Assembly (NCBI RefSeq): GCF_000723205.1
Contig: NZ_HG315671.1
Span: 1,523,351-1,587,350, forward strand
Source of the DNA: Formosa agariphila KMM 3901
Lineage (GTDB): Bacteria; Bacteroidota; Bacteroidia; Flavobacteriales; Flavobacteriaceae
DNA length: 64,000 nucleotides
Direction: 5' to 3'
The number at the start of each line of letters is the position of its first letter. Position 1 is the first letter of the stretch. Under the pieces are notes generated by a model, which saw only the letters and a program-made list of their open reading frames with translations, did not search any database and was not told where the DNA came from. The position numbers and the translations under genes are program-made. This document shows positions 18,013-25,857 of this stretch, in pieces.

Positions 18013-20538
18013 TTAATCGACTAGTTTAGATTCTGTATTTATATTTTCTTTTCCAATAGATAGCATGTTTGCAAACAATCTGTAAGCACCAGAAACTCCT
18101 GCAGGAAACTCTCTAAAGAAACTTAGTCCGGTATAGATGTAATGGCCTTTACCATATTTCGCGACTAATAAACTTCCACTTTTTTCAGATTCATTTTTAT
18201 CATGCATGCCTAAAACAGGCGTAAACTCATCTCCCCAAACATTAGGGAAGTATAAGCCACGTTCTTGAGTCCATCCTTCAAAATCTTTTTGAGTTATTTT
18301 ATTTGGGACGTTTAACAATTCATTTGTTGGGTCTAAAAAAGTAACTTTGGCCTCTTCATCGGTAACACGGTCTCTAGATAATTCTAATTTGTAAGGTGCT
18401 AAAGTGTCCACTTTTAAACCACGACTGGTATTATACTGCACAATTAAATTACCTCCTCCTTTAATATAATCGAATAAAGTTTGTTGTTTGTATGCTAAAT
18501 CATCTACTGTGTTATATGCTCTAATACCAACAACAATAGCATCGAAATGCGTTAAGTTTGAAGGTGTAATAGCTTCAGGATTTATAATGGCTACATTGTA
18601 ACCAATCTGTCTTAAACTTTCAGGAACGACATCTCCAGCACCTTGAATATATCCAATGTTTTGACCTTTCTTTATTATGTCTAAACGAACAAATTTACTC
18701 GGCTGTGGCATTACAACCGTTTGAAAAGGAATATGGTCGTAATCAATTTCTATAATCGATTTTTTATATGATGTTCCCTTAACGGTTACAGAAGATGTAA
18801 TCTTAACTTCACTTTGTGTTTTAGGTGGTGTAACGGTGAAAAATACCGTTTTAGTTTCTCCGCGATGCGCAATAGAAATAGGTAATGATTTTGGAGAGAT
18901 GGTCCAATCTGTTGGTGTATTAAGACTAACCGAACCTTCTACATTATCCTTTCCAGCAGTTACAATAACAGCTACTTGTTTTGGTATTTCGTTTTCAAAA
19001 ATAAGTACAGGCTCTGATAGTTGAGAAGCCACTACAGGGACAATATCGAAAGGTTTATACACTTCGCCTTTTACAGGGTCGTTTGTCTTGTAAACAATGG
19101 GTTTGGTAAATGGGATAGTAATATTTTCGATGCTAAGATTAAAAGTGATGTTCTGACTTCTGGGTGTTTCAGGTTGTCCTATTAACGATTTATCTTCTAC
19201 ATAGTACATGCCCAAACTACCTTGCTCGGTTAACCAATATGGAGTTGTAATTTTAGTATTTGAATTTACCTTATAATGCTCATCAAAATTATATTTAATA
19301 TTGTTTTCAAGTTTAATGTTTTTAGATATAGAAACGGTATTTGGGTTTACAATACTTTGTAAAGTGATAGGCTCTCCACTACGGTTTATAACTTCAATAT
19401 TTAAATCGACATCCTCGTTTGCAGTTGCCCAGTTATGAGTTGCTGCAGCTTCTAAATACAGTCCGGCACAGGCAGCGATAACACTTTTTAAATCTTCAGT
19501 TTTTAAGGTTTTCCAATGGGTTTCATCTAATTTCTGAATCATTGTATACGCCTTTACCAATTTAGGAATACTTGCCGAAGGGTTTTTAAAATCGTATTCT
19601 TGTTCTACTTCAGCTAAAAGTGTTCCAATAGGTTCTCCGCCTTTAACACGGTTCCAAGTGGTATCTATACCTTCAAAAATATTAGATTTATCGGTAGGCA
19701 TATCTCCTTTTATAAGTTCTATATATTCCATACTAGAACCTCGAGTTCCGGTGTTTCCAAACCCTTGAGATTTATGCTGACTTCTACTTAAAGATGAAAT
19801 TTCTGTGTTCGATAATCCGCTTGACGGAAAATAAACCCCTGTATCTATGGCTAGTAAATTTGATTTGTCTGCGGCATCAAATTTTTCTTGAGAGCCATAA
19901 AACCAGTACGATGTATTAAAAAACATACGTTTTGGTTGCCACGTAGAGGTACTATATAATTGTTCTGGATATTTTGAGGCATTGTTTGTTAAGTCGAACG
20001 CTTCTACACTTAACATGGCAGAACTGGTATGGTGTCCATGCGTTGTTCCTGGCGAGCGGTGGTCGAATCGATTAATAATTACATCGGGTTGAAATTTTCT
20101 TATGGCTAGAACCACATCGCTTAATACTTCGTCTTTATTCCAAATCGATAAGGTTTCATCTGGGTGTTTAGAATACCCGAAATCGTTAGCACGTGTAAAA
20201 AATTGTTCGCCGCCATCGGTGCGTCTTGCCGCTAATAATTCTTCGGTACGAATAACACCTAAAAGTTCTCTAATTTCTGGTCCGATTAAATTTTGTCCGC
20301 CATCACCTCGGGTTAACGATAAGTATGCTGTTCTGGCTTTTACATGATTCGCCATATACGAAATCATATTGGTGTTTTCATCGTCTGGATGTGCAGCTAA
20401 ATATAAAACGGAACCTAAAAAGTTCAGTTTTTTAATTGATTCGTGAATTTCAGCCGCGTTTGGCTTTTTTGGCTGTTGCGCGAAACTTACAGATAAAGAT
20501 AACAGGATTGTAAGCGCTGCTAGAACTTGGTTTTTCAT
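18013..20538 (-). CDS. Secreted PIG-L family deacetylase, large form
   Basis: 841 residues with signal peptide MKNQVLAALTILLSLSVSFA. The PIG-L zinc motif AAHPDDENT (about residue 50) and the later THGHHTSSAM histidines mark an N-deacetylase related to LmbE/BshB. After about residue 380 come beta-sandwich regions and a C-terminal glutamine-amidotransferase-like domain (VVGIRAYNTVDDLAY, YIKGGGNLIVQYNT). The substrate is unknown; export suggests an N-acylated sugar derivative outside the inner membrane. First gene of the operon that continues with the membrane peptide, symporter and oxidoreductase. Confidence 0.85.
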   Translation of the reverse strand: MKNQVLAALTILLSLSVSFAQQPKKPNAAEIHESIKKLNFLGSVLYLAAHPDDENTNMISYMANHVKARTAYLSLTRGDGGQNLIGPEIRELLGVIRTEELLAARRTDGGEQFFTRANDFGYSKHPDETLSIWNKDEVLSDVVLAIRKFQPDVIINRFDHRSPGTTHGHHTSSAMLSVEAFDLTNNASKYPEQLYSTSTWQPKRMFFNTSYWFYGSQEKFDAADKSNLLAIDTGVYFPSSGLSNTEISSLSRSQHKSQGFGNTGTRGSSMEYIELIKGDMPTDKSNIFEGIDTTWNRVKGGEPIGTLLAEVEQEYDFKNPSASIPKLVKAYTMIQKLDETHWKTLKTEDLKSVIAACAGLYLEAAATHNWATANEDVDLNIEVINRSGEPITLQSIVNPNTVSISKNIKLENNIKYNFDEHYKVNSNTKITTPYWLTEQGSLGMYYVEDKSLIGQPETPRSQNITFNLSIENITIPFTKPIVYKTNDPVKGEVYKPFDIVPVVASQLSEPVLIFENEIPKQVAVIVTAGKDNVEGSVSLNTPTDWTISPKSLPISIAHRGETKTVFFTVTPPKTQSEVKITSSVTVKGTSYKKSIIEIDYDHIPFQTVVMPQPSKFVRLDIIKKGQNIGYIQGAGDVVPESLRQIGYNVAIINPEAITPSNLTHFDAIVVGIRAYNTVDDLAYKQQTLFDYIKGGGNLIVQYNTSRGLKVDTLAPYKLELSRDRVTDEEAKVTFLDPTNELLNVPNKITQKDFEGWTQERGLYFPNVWGDEFTPVLGMHDKNESEKSGSLLVAKYGKGHYIYTGLSFFREFPAGVSGAYRLFANMLSIGKENINTESKLVD

Positions 20539-20569
20539 TAATATGAATTTGAATTTTGGGCTTTCACTT

Positions 20570-20577
20570 CAAATATA
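20570..20577 (-). promoter_or_regulatory. -7 box of the PIG-L operon
   Basis: TATATTTG on the minus strand, 31 bases before the ATG at 20538. No clear -33 TTTG is seen at the right distance. Confidence 0.45.
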
Positions 20578-20691
20578 AAAAGTCGCCTTGGGTTTTAGAG
20601 TGTTTTAAGGTTTCTTTAACTTAAACACTAATATAGACGTAACCCAATTCAAATAATTTCAGAAAAAAATTAAAATTTTAGAGTTAAAATA

Positions 20692-21768
20692 TTAAAGCCA
20701 TTTTTTACGTTTGAAGTAAATAAGCATTAAAATAAACATGAAAAGCATGACAACTAGTAGAATAGGGTAGCCGTTTTTATGATGTAACTCGGGCATATTT
20801 TCGAAGTTCATACCATAAATTCCTGCGATAAATGTAAGTGGTATAAAAATGGAAGACATAATGGTTAAAACCTTCATTACTTCGTTCATTTTATTGCTAA
20901 TACTTGTCATATACATATCCATTAAACCCCAAACCATTTCACGGTATATTTCTATGTTTTCGTTAACCTGAACTGTATGGTCGTAAACATCTTGAAAGTA
21001 GGGGATGGTACGTTCGCTTATTAGTTTATGCTCGCTTTTTTCGATTCGATTTATAATATCACGAAGTGGAAAAACAGCACGACGGATTCTTAAAATTTCT
21101 CGTTTTAAATCCTGAATTTGGTTAGTAACTTGTTCTTTTGCAGAGCCATTAAATAAGTCGTCTTCTAAATCTTCAATTTTTTCACCAATAGATTCAATTA
21201 CTATATAATAATGATCGACCACACTATCTATTAAAGCATATAATAAATAATCGGAACCTAAAGATTTTATCCGGCCCTTACCATGGCGAAGACGTTCGCG
21301 TAATCCATCGAAAACATCGCCTTCGGCTTCTTGAAATGTTAAGACATAATTATGACCCAAAATAAAGCTCACTTGTTCTGAAGTTAAACCATTACTAGCA
21401 TCGTAATACAGCATTTTCATACTAATGGCTAGATAGTTTTCAAATTCATCGATTTTTGGACGTTGCGAAATATTAGCAATATCTTCTAAAATAAGCGCAT
21501 GAATGTTATAATGATTTCCGACCTTTTCAATGGCATCGGTGTGATTTAATCCGTTTATGTTAATCCACGTCACTTCGTTGGAAGATTCCGATTTATAAGT
21601 TAGTGCTTCATCGATAGAAGTGAGTTCTTTTTCGGTGATATGATTTGCACTGTAATTAAAAATCTCGATATATAAAGACTGCGAAGATTTCTGTCCGGTA
21701 TATACAATGGTTCCTGGCGCTAATCCTGGTTTTTGTTTATGCTTTTTAATCCGTGGTTTTTTAGCCAT
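20692..21768 (-). CDS. corA: CorA family magnesium/cobalt transporter
   Basis: 358 residues. The soluble alpha/beta domain with a long stalk helix occupies about 290 residues, followed by two C-terminal membrane helices. The first helix ends in the ion-selectivity motif GMN (GIYGMNFENMPEL). It forms a pentameric channel for magnesium in the inner membrane. It follows the small MscS gene by 19 bases on the same strand, so the two are likely co-transcribed. Confidence 0.93.
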   Translation of the reverse strand: MAKKPRIKKHKQKPGLAPGTIVYTGQKSSQSLYIEIFNYSANHITEKELTSIDEALTYKSESSNEVTWININGLNHTDAIEKVGNHYNIHALILEDIANISQRPKIDEFENYLAISMKMLYYDASNGLTSEQVSFILGHNYVLTFQEAEGDVFDGLRERLRHGKGRIKSLGSDYLLYALIDSVVDHYYIVIESIGEKIEDLEDDLFNGSAKEQVTNQIQDLKREILRIRRAVFPLRDIINRIEKSEHKLISERTIPYFQDVYDHTVQVNENIEIYREMVWGLMDMYMTSISNKMNEVMKVLTIMSSIFIPLTFIAGIYGMNFENMPELHHKNGYPILLVVMLFMFILMLIYFKRKKWL

Positions 21769-21787
21769 ATTTTAAAATGTTTACGAC

Positions 21788-22318
21788 TTAAATAGCGTCG
21801 TGTCCATCGTCTATTGCGTCTTTCTGAACTAAAGTTACAGCTTTTTGAAGTATTAAATTATTCGGATAGGTTACCAAGTTACCGTTATCCAATCTTAAGT
21901 GGAGTTGAAATGCACGAATATCTTCAATAACCGCTTCTATAGGGAAATCTTTATCGTGAATGCTTATTTTATCTCCTACCTTATATGGGAATGAAAAAAA
22001 CATAATAACTCCAGACGTAATATTGCTTAAAATAGACCAAATGGCGAATAAAGCAATACCAATTACGGCAAAAACCGAAGAGAAAACTAAAGCTAAATCC
22101 TGAGGTTTAGCCCCCAGAATTACAGAAAGGAATAGTAGCCCGATTAGAAATAATGTAACTGTAGAATACCTTTGAATCAGGTGAATACGTGCTTCATTAA
22201 TTCCGCTTTTTCGTCCAATTTTTTTTACTAAAATTAATACGATGTAACGAATGATAAGCAGTACAACAAGTAATATTACACAGGAAATGATGACTTTAAA
22301 ATGAGTTTCAAAAAACAT
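21788..22318 (-). CDS. Small mechanosensitive channel (MscS family)
   Basis: 176 residues, shorter than E. coli MscS (286). Three hydrophobic helices are followed by the pore helix-like stretch GIALFAIWSILSNITSGVIM and the beta domain (PYKVGDKISIHDKDFPIEAVIEDIRAFQLHLRLDNGNLVTYPNN). The large C-terminal alpha/beta cage of MscS is cut short. It should open on membrane tension. First gene of a pair with corA. Confidence 0.85.
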   Translation of the reverse strand: MFFETHFKVIISCVILLVVLLIIRYIVLILVKKIGRKSGINEARIHLIQRYSTVTLFLIGLLFLSVILGAKPQDLALVFSSVFAVIGIALFAIWSILSNITSGVIMFFSFPYKVGDKISIHDKDFPIEAVIEDIRAFQLHLRLDNGNLVTYPNNLILQKAVTLVQKDAIDDGHDAI

Positions 22319-22403
22319 AAAATATACATGAATTTAGTGCCACAAATATAGATTAAGGAAACTACAATTTATATATCTATTTACGAAGTTTAAATAGTTT
22401 TTT

Positions 22404-22991
22404 TTAAGAGACTATGTCGTTTAAAATACGATAAACAACATCTGTAGGAAGTCCCATAACATTAAAATAAGACCCTTCTAATTTGGTTACTCCAATATAA
22501 CCAATCCATTCTTGAATGCCATATCCTCCAGCTTTATCGAAAGGTTTATAGGTGTTTATGTAGTAATTAATTTCGTCGTCTGTAAGTGCTTTAAAAGTAA
22601 CTTTGGTTACCGAACTTACAGTCTTTTCAAACTGAGACGATGTAAAACAAACCGAGGTAATTACTTCGTGCGTTGTGTTGCTTAACGATTTTAACATTTG
22701 GAAAGCTTCAGCAGCTGTCTTTGGTTTTCCTAATGCTGTTTTATTATGCCATACAATGGTGTCGCTAGTAATTAAAATATCATTAGGTTTTAAATTAGCT
22801 TTAAAAGGCAGGGCTTTAAGTTGAGCGAGGTAATCACTGATTTCGAAATGACGTAAACGTGGTGGATAAACCTCGTCGACAGGCTTTAATTCAATTGAAA
22901 AGTTTAGTCCTAAATCTTTAAAAAACTGTTGGCGTCTAGGAGAGCCTGATGCTAAAATGATATTATATTGACTTATATTTTCGTGTAACAT
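22404..22991 (-). CDS. Maf-like nucleoside triphosphate pyrophosphatase
   Basis: 195 residues from the ATG at 22991 (a GTG extension to 23033 is in frame but adds no family sequence). The N-terminus NIILASGSPRRQQFFKDLGL is the Maf signature, and SDTIVWHNKTALGKP holds the catalytic Asp. KAGGYGIQEW is the third conserved block. Maf proteins hydrolyse non-canonical or canonical nucleotides (dTTP/UTP type for YhdE-like members). It starts 10 bases after the UbiA-family gene ends. Confidence 0.92.
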   Translation of the reverse strand: MLHENISQYNIILASGSPRRQQFFKDLGLNFSIELKPVDEVYPPRLRHFEISDYLAQLKALPFKANLKPNDILITSDTIVWHNKTALGKPKTAAEAFQMLKSLSNTTHEVITSVCFTSSQFEKTVSSVTKVTFKALTDDEINYYINTYKPFDKAGGYGIQEWIGYIGVTKLEGSYFNVMGLPTDVVYRILNDIVS

Positions 22992-23001
22992 GTTTACCGC
23001 G

Positions 23002-23904
23002 TTATATGGAATATAAAAGTAATGATAATACACCTGTTAACATAACTAATTTGAGGGCATTGCTTATTCTGCGGTGGTCTTTTTTTGTTTTAGCTCCAAA
23101 AAGTTCAAAGACAATAAAAATTAAGGGACCGATAATTAAAAACGTAAAATAACCGACTTCTAGAGGTTTACTATATAAATAGGTAATCACATAATAAATA
23201 ACAATTCCAAGTGGGAAACATGCGAATACAAATGCGACTTTTGTAGCTCGACTTCTGCCAATTAATATAGGTAGCGTATGCATTCCAGAAGCATAATCGC
23301 CGTCTATGTCTTCAATATCTTTTACAATTTCTCTGATAAAATTGAGTAAAAATGCCATGCCTGCATATCCTAAAATCAGTTTAAAAACCATACGCTGACT
23401 GTATTGATTCTCGAAAGTAATAGCTGGAATTAAATCGAATAACCCAATTATAACAAGACTTAAAGCTACCAAAATAGAGATAATAATATTACCTATTAAA
23501 CACATGCGCTTTAAATAACTTGCATATAAATAGAGTAGGGCAGAAATAATTACAAAAAGAGCAAAGAAACTGTTTTGACCAACAGCTTGAGATAAATAGA
23601 ACCCCAAACCTACACCGATAACGTTAAATATGATAAAAAGTATATAGGCCGTTTGTTCTGAAATTGATTTGCCTATAATTACTCGGTTTGGCTTATTTAT
23701 CTGGTCGGTTTCAACATCATAAATATCATTAATAATATTTCCTGCCGATGCTAAGCATAAGGTAATTAATACTAAAATAGCAAATTGCCAATCTTGTAAA
23801 GCAGTGTCCACATGAAATACTGGGAATAAAGCAAATTTAATTAGTGTTTGAACAAGAATAATAAGTAAAAGATTTTTCCAACGTATTAGGTTTAACACCT
23901 TCAT
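23002..23904 (-). CDS. UbiA family prenyltransferase (geranylgeranylglycerol-phosphate type)
   Basis: 300 residues from the ATG at 23904, 1 base after the KdsC stop; longer in-frame starts (ATG 23922, TTG 23925) would overlap kdsC. About eight membrane helices carry two Asp-rich prenyl-diphosphate motifs: NDIYDVETDQINKPNR and KDIEDIDGDYASG. The closest style is the digeranylgeranylglyceryl-phosphate synthase-like branch found in many Bacteroidetes, but a quinone or other acceptor cannot be excluded. Confidence 0.85.
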   Translation of the reverse strand: MKVLNLIRWKNLLLIILVQTLIKFALFPVFHVDTALQDWQFAILVLITLCLASAGNIINDIYDVETDQINKPNRVIIGKSISEQTAYILFIIFNVIGVGLGFYLSQAVGQNSFFALFVIISALLYLYASYLKRMCLIGNIIISILVALSLVIIGLFDLIPAITFENQYSQRMVFKLILGYAGMAFLLNFIREIVKDIEDIDGDYASGMHTLPILIGRSRATKVAFVFACFPLGIVIYYVITYLYSKPLEVGYFTFLIIGPLIFIVFELFGAKTKKDHRRISNALKLVMLTGVLSLLLYSI

Positions 23905-23905
23905 G

Positions 23906-24436
23906 CTAATCGTATTGCGCATCAAAATTACCGCTCCATTTTTCTTGTACTTTTAGAACTTGTTCGATAACATCTCTTACAGCACCAGCTCCACCATTTT
24001 TATGAGACACATATTTAGATATGTTTTTAATCTCAGGTACAGCATCTTGCGGACAAGTTGGTAAACCTACAATAAGCATTACTGGGAAATCAGGGATATC
24101 GTCGCCCATGTATAGTATATTCTCTGTTTTAATATTATGCTTTTGTACGTATTCGTCGAGTTGGTCAATTTTATTATGAGCGCCCAAATAAATATCGGTT
24201 ACGCCTAAACCTTCTAAACGTTTTCTAACACCTTCGTTAGATCCACCAGAAATAATACAAATTTTATAACCCGCATCTATTGCCGTTTTTACGGCATAAC
24301 CATCTTTTATGCTCATAACTCTTAACATTTCTCCTTCGGTGGTTACAGTTACAGTACCATCTGTTAAAACGCCATCCACATCAAAAATAAAAGTGGTAAT
24401 ATGTTCTAGGTATTCTTTATAGCTTTTTTCTTCCAT
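23906..24436 (-). CDS. kdsC: KdsC-like 3-deoxy-D-manno-octulosonate 8-phosphate phosphatase
   Basis: 176 residues of the compact, cap-less HAD group. FIFDVDGVLTDGTV gives the nucleophile and acid (DxD), CIISGGSNEGVRKR the Ser/Lys region, and MGDDIPDFPVM the metal Asp pair. KdsC removes the phosphate from Kdo-8-P in lipopolysaccharide inner-core synthesis in the cytoplasm. It overlaps the upstream DUF2520 gene by 20 bases. Other Kdo genes are not in the window, so the Kdo assignment rests on family length and motifs. Confidence 0.88.
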   Translation of the reverse strand: MEEKSYKEYLEHITTFIFDVDGVLTDGTVTVTTEGEMLRVMSIKDGYAVKTAIDAGYKICIISGGSNEGVRKRLEGLGVTDIYLGAHNKIDQLDEYVQKHNIKTENILYMGDDIPDFPVMLIVGLPTCPQDAVPEIKNISKYVSHKNGGAGAVRDVIEQVLKVQEKWSGNFDAQYD

Positions 24437-25184
24437 GTGTGTCGTTTATTGATTCTGTTAATAGCTTGTAAATTGCTTTATGTTGCGGATTTTCTATTAA
24501 ATTTAAATGTTGTTTGGCGGTCTTTTTATCGCCGCGAACAGCCGGTCCAGTTTGTGCCATATATGGAGACATGGTCTGAATTTTTTTAGCTGTTTCTAGA
24601 ATTAGGGGTTTTAAAATCTCGAATTCTATCTGATTAGCTTCTGTAATTTCATGTGCAATACGATACATCTGATTCGTAAAGTTGTTGGCAAAAACAGCTG
24701 CGATATGTAAACGTTTACGTTGCTCTGTAGAGACTTTGTAATCTTTACTACCAATACCTTCAGCTAAACGTTTTAGAAGTTTAAAATCTGATTTTTTTAG
24801 ACCTTCAATACATAATGGGATATTACTAAAGTCTACTTCTGCACCTTTAGTAAAGGTTTGTAACGGATAAAATACACCACGTCTGTGTTTTGCATCAATA
24901 TCGTAAAGGCTAGCGGTACCCGAAGTATGAACCACGAAACGGTCTTGAAAGGGTAGTGCTTCAGACACCGTAGCAATCGCATCGTCGCTTACTGCAATAA
25001 TGTAAATATCGGCACGTTTTAGAGCGGATAAATCGTCTGTGATTTCAACTTCATTCTTAAACGTTGAAATTTTATCAATATGTCTATTGTACCATTGTGT
25101 TACCGTAATTGTATCCGAATTATGAAACACTTTATATAAATGAGAGGCCACATTTCCTGCCCCAAGTAATATTACTGAAATCAT
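24417..25184 (-). CDS. Rossmann-like and DUF2520 domain protein
   Basis: 255 residues from the ATG at 25184, which places MISVILLGAGNVASHL at the N-terminus (an in-frame TTG at 25244 adds 20 residues without family sequence). The N-terminal half is a dinucleotide fold with GAGNVA; the C-terminal half (LHIAAVFANNFTNQMYRIA and the PAVRGDKKT block) is the helical DUF2520 dimer domain, as in pyrroline-carboxylate or ketopantoate reductase-like proteins. The substrate is unknown. First gene of the four-gene operon that continues kdsC, UbiA, Maf. Confidence 0.85.
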   Translation of the reverse strand: MISVILLGAGNVASHLYKVFHNSDTITVTQWYNRHIDKISTFKNEVEITDDLSALKRADIYIIAVSDDAIATVSEALPFQDRFVVHTSGTASLYDIDAKHRRGVFYPLQTFTKGAEVDFSNIPLCIEGLKKSDFKLLKRLAEGIGSKDYKVSTEQRKRLHIAAVFANNFTNQMYRIAHEITEANQIEFEILKPLILETAKKIQTMSPYMAQTGPAVRGDKKTAKQHLNLIENPQHKAIYKLLTESINDTHGRKKL

Positions 25185-25241
25185 CCTGCTAAAATACATT
25201 TTTAAAAATAATTTTTCAGTATCGCAAAAGAATTTCAGTGA

Positions 25242-25272
25242 CAAAGGTGAATGCCTTTAAGTTTAAACCAAA
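25242..25272 (-). promoter_or_regulatory. Promoter of the DUF2520-kdsC-UbiA-maf operon
   Basis: On the minus strand TTTG, an exact 19-nt spacer and CACCTTTG (one base off TAnnTTTG). The inferred transcript would start about 50 bases before the ATG at 25184. Confidence 0.6.
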
Positions 25273-25274
25273 TA

Positions 25275-25307
25275 TTGGGTGCTTTAATTTTAGGTAAACT
25301 ATATTTG
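25275..25307 (+). promoter_or_regulatory. Promoter of the truncated haemoglobin gene
   Basis: TTG (25275-25277), a 22-nt spacer and a perfect TATATTTG (25300-25307). It is back to back with the minus-strand promoter at 25242-25272. The inferred transcript start is only about 8 bases before the first ATG at 25321. Confidence 0.55.
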
Positions 25308-25320
25308 TAATGCACTTTAA

Positions 25321-25737
25321 ATGAATCAAATTCTGAAAAATATGGATACGGTTAAACATGATATTAAAGACCGAAACGATGTAAATAAACTTGTTTCAAT
25401 ATTTTATGATAAAATTAGAGCAGACGATTTTCTAGGTCCTTTTTTTAATACTGTTATTACAGATTGGCCAGCACATATAGAGCGATTAACCACGTTTTGG
25501 GAATCGAGTTTATTTTTAAAAACAAAATATTACGGGAATCCTTTAGATGTACATATTAAGGTAGATCAGGAAAATAACAATACTATATCCGAAAAGCATT
25601 TTGGCGCGTGGTTAAATTATTGGGTACAAACCGTAGATGAACTTTTTGAAGGCGACACCGCAGATAATGCCAAACAACGTGCGCGTAAAATGAGTACCTT
25701 TTTGTATTTAAATATATTTCAAGCCCGTAAAAATTAA
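25321..25737 (+). CDS. Group III truncated haemoglobin
   Basis: 138 residues. The start helix region (DVNKLVSIFYDKIRADDFLGPFF) and the KHFGAWLNYWVQTVDELF segment with the proximal His followed by Trp are the group III (P-type) pattern. It binds haem and probably O2 or NO in the cytoplasm. A second ATG at 25342 may be the real start, because the promoter leaves only a very short leader before 25321. It precedes the cytochrome c biogenesis gene on the same strand but with a 120-base gap. Confidence 0.88.
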   Translation: MNQILKNMDTVKHDIKDRNDVNKLVSIFYDKIRADDFLGPFFNTVITDWPAHIERLTTFWESSLFLKTKYYGNPLDVHIKVDQENNNTISEKHFGAWLNYWVQTVDELFEGDTADNAKQRARKMSTFLYLNIFQARKN

Positions 25738-25823
25738 CACGACACAATTTTGCACTCTTAAAATTAGGTTAATTTTAACAATCTTTGCGTTTAATACGTA
25801 CCAACCAACCGAACAAAAAAGGC

Positions 25824-25831
25824 TAAATTTG
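25824..25831 (+). promoter_or_regulatory. -7 box before the CcsBA gene
   Basis: TAAATTTG matches the TAnnTTTG consensus and lies 27 bases before the ATG at 25858. No -33 TTTG is found at the usual distance. Confidence 0.4.
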
Positions 25832-25857
25832 CGCACTTAAAATCTAGAGAAACCATC

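Noticed and set aside
22992-23033. GTG-started extension of the Maf protein
   Set aside because: It lies in the end of the UbiA gene and has no Maf similarity; the ATG at 22991 fits the family.
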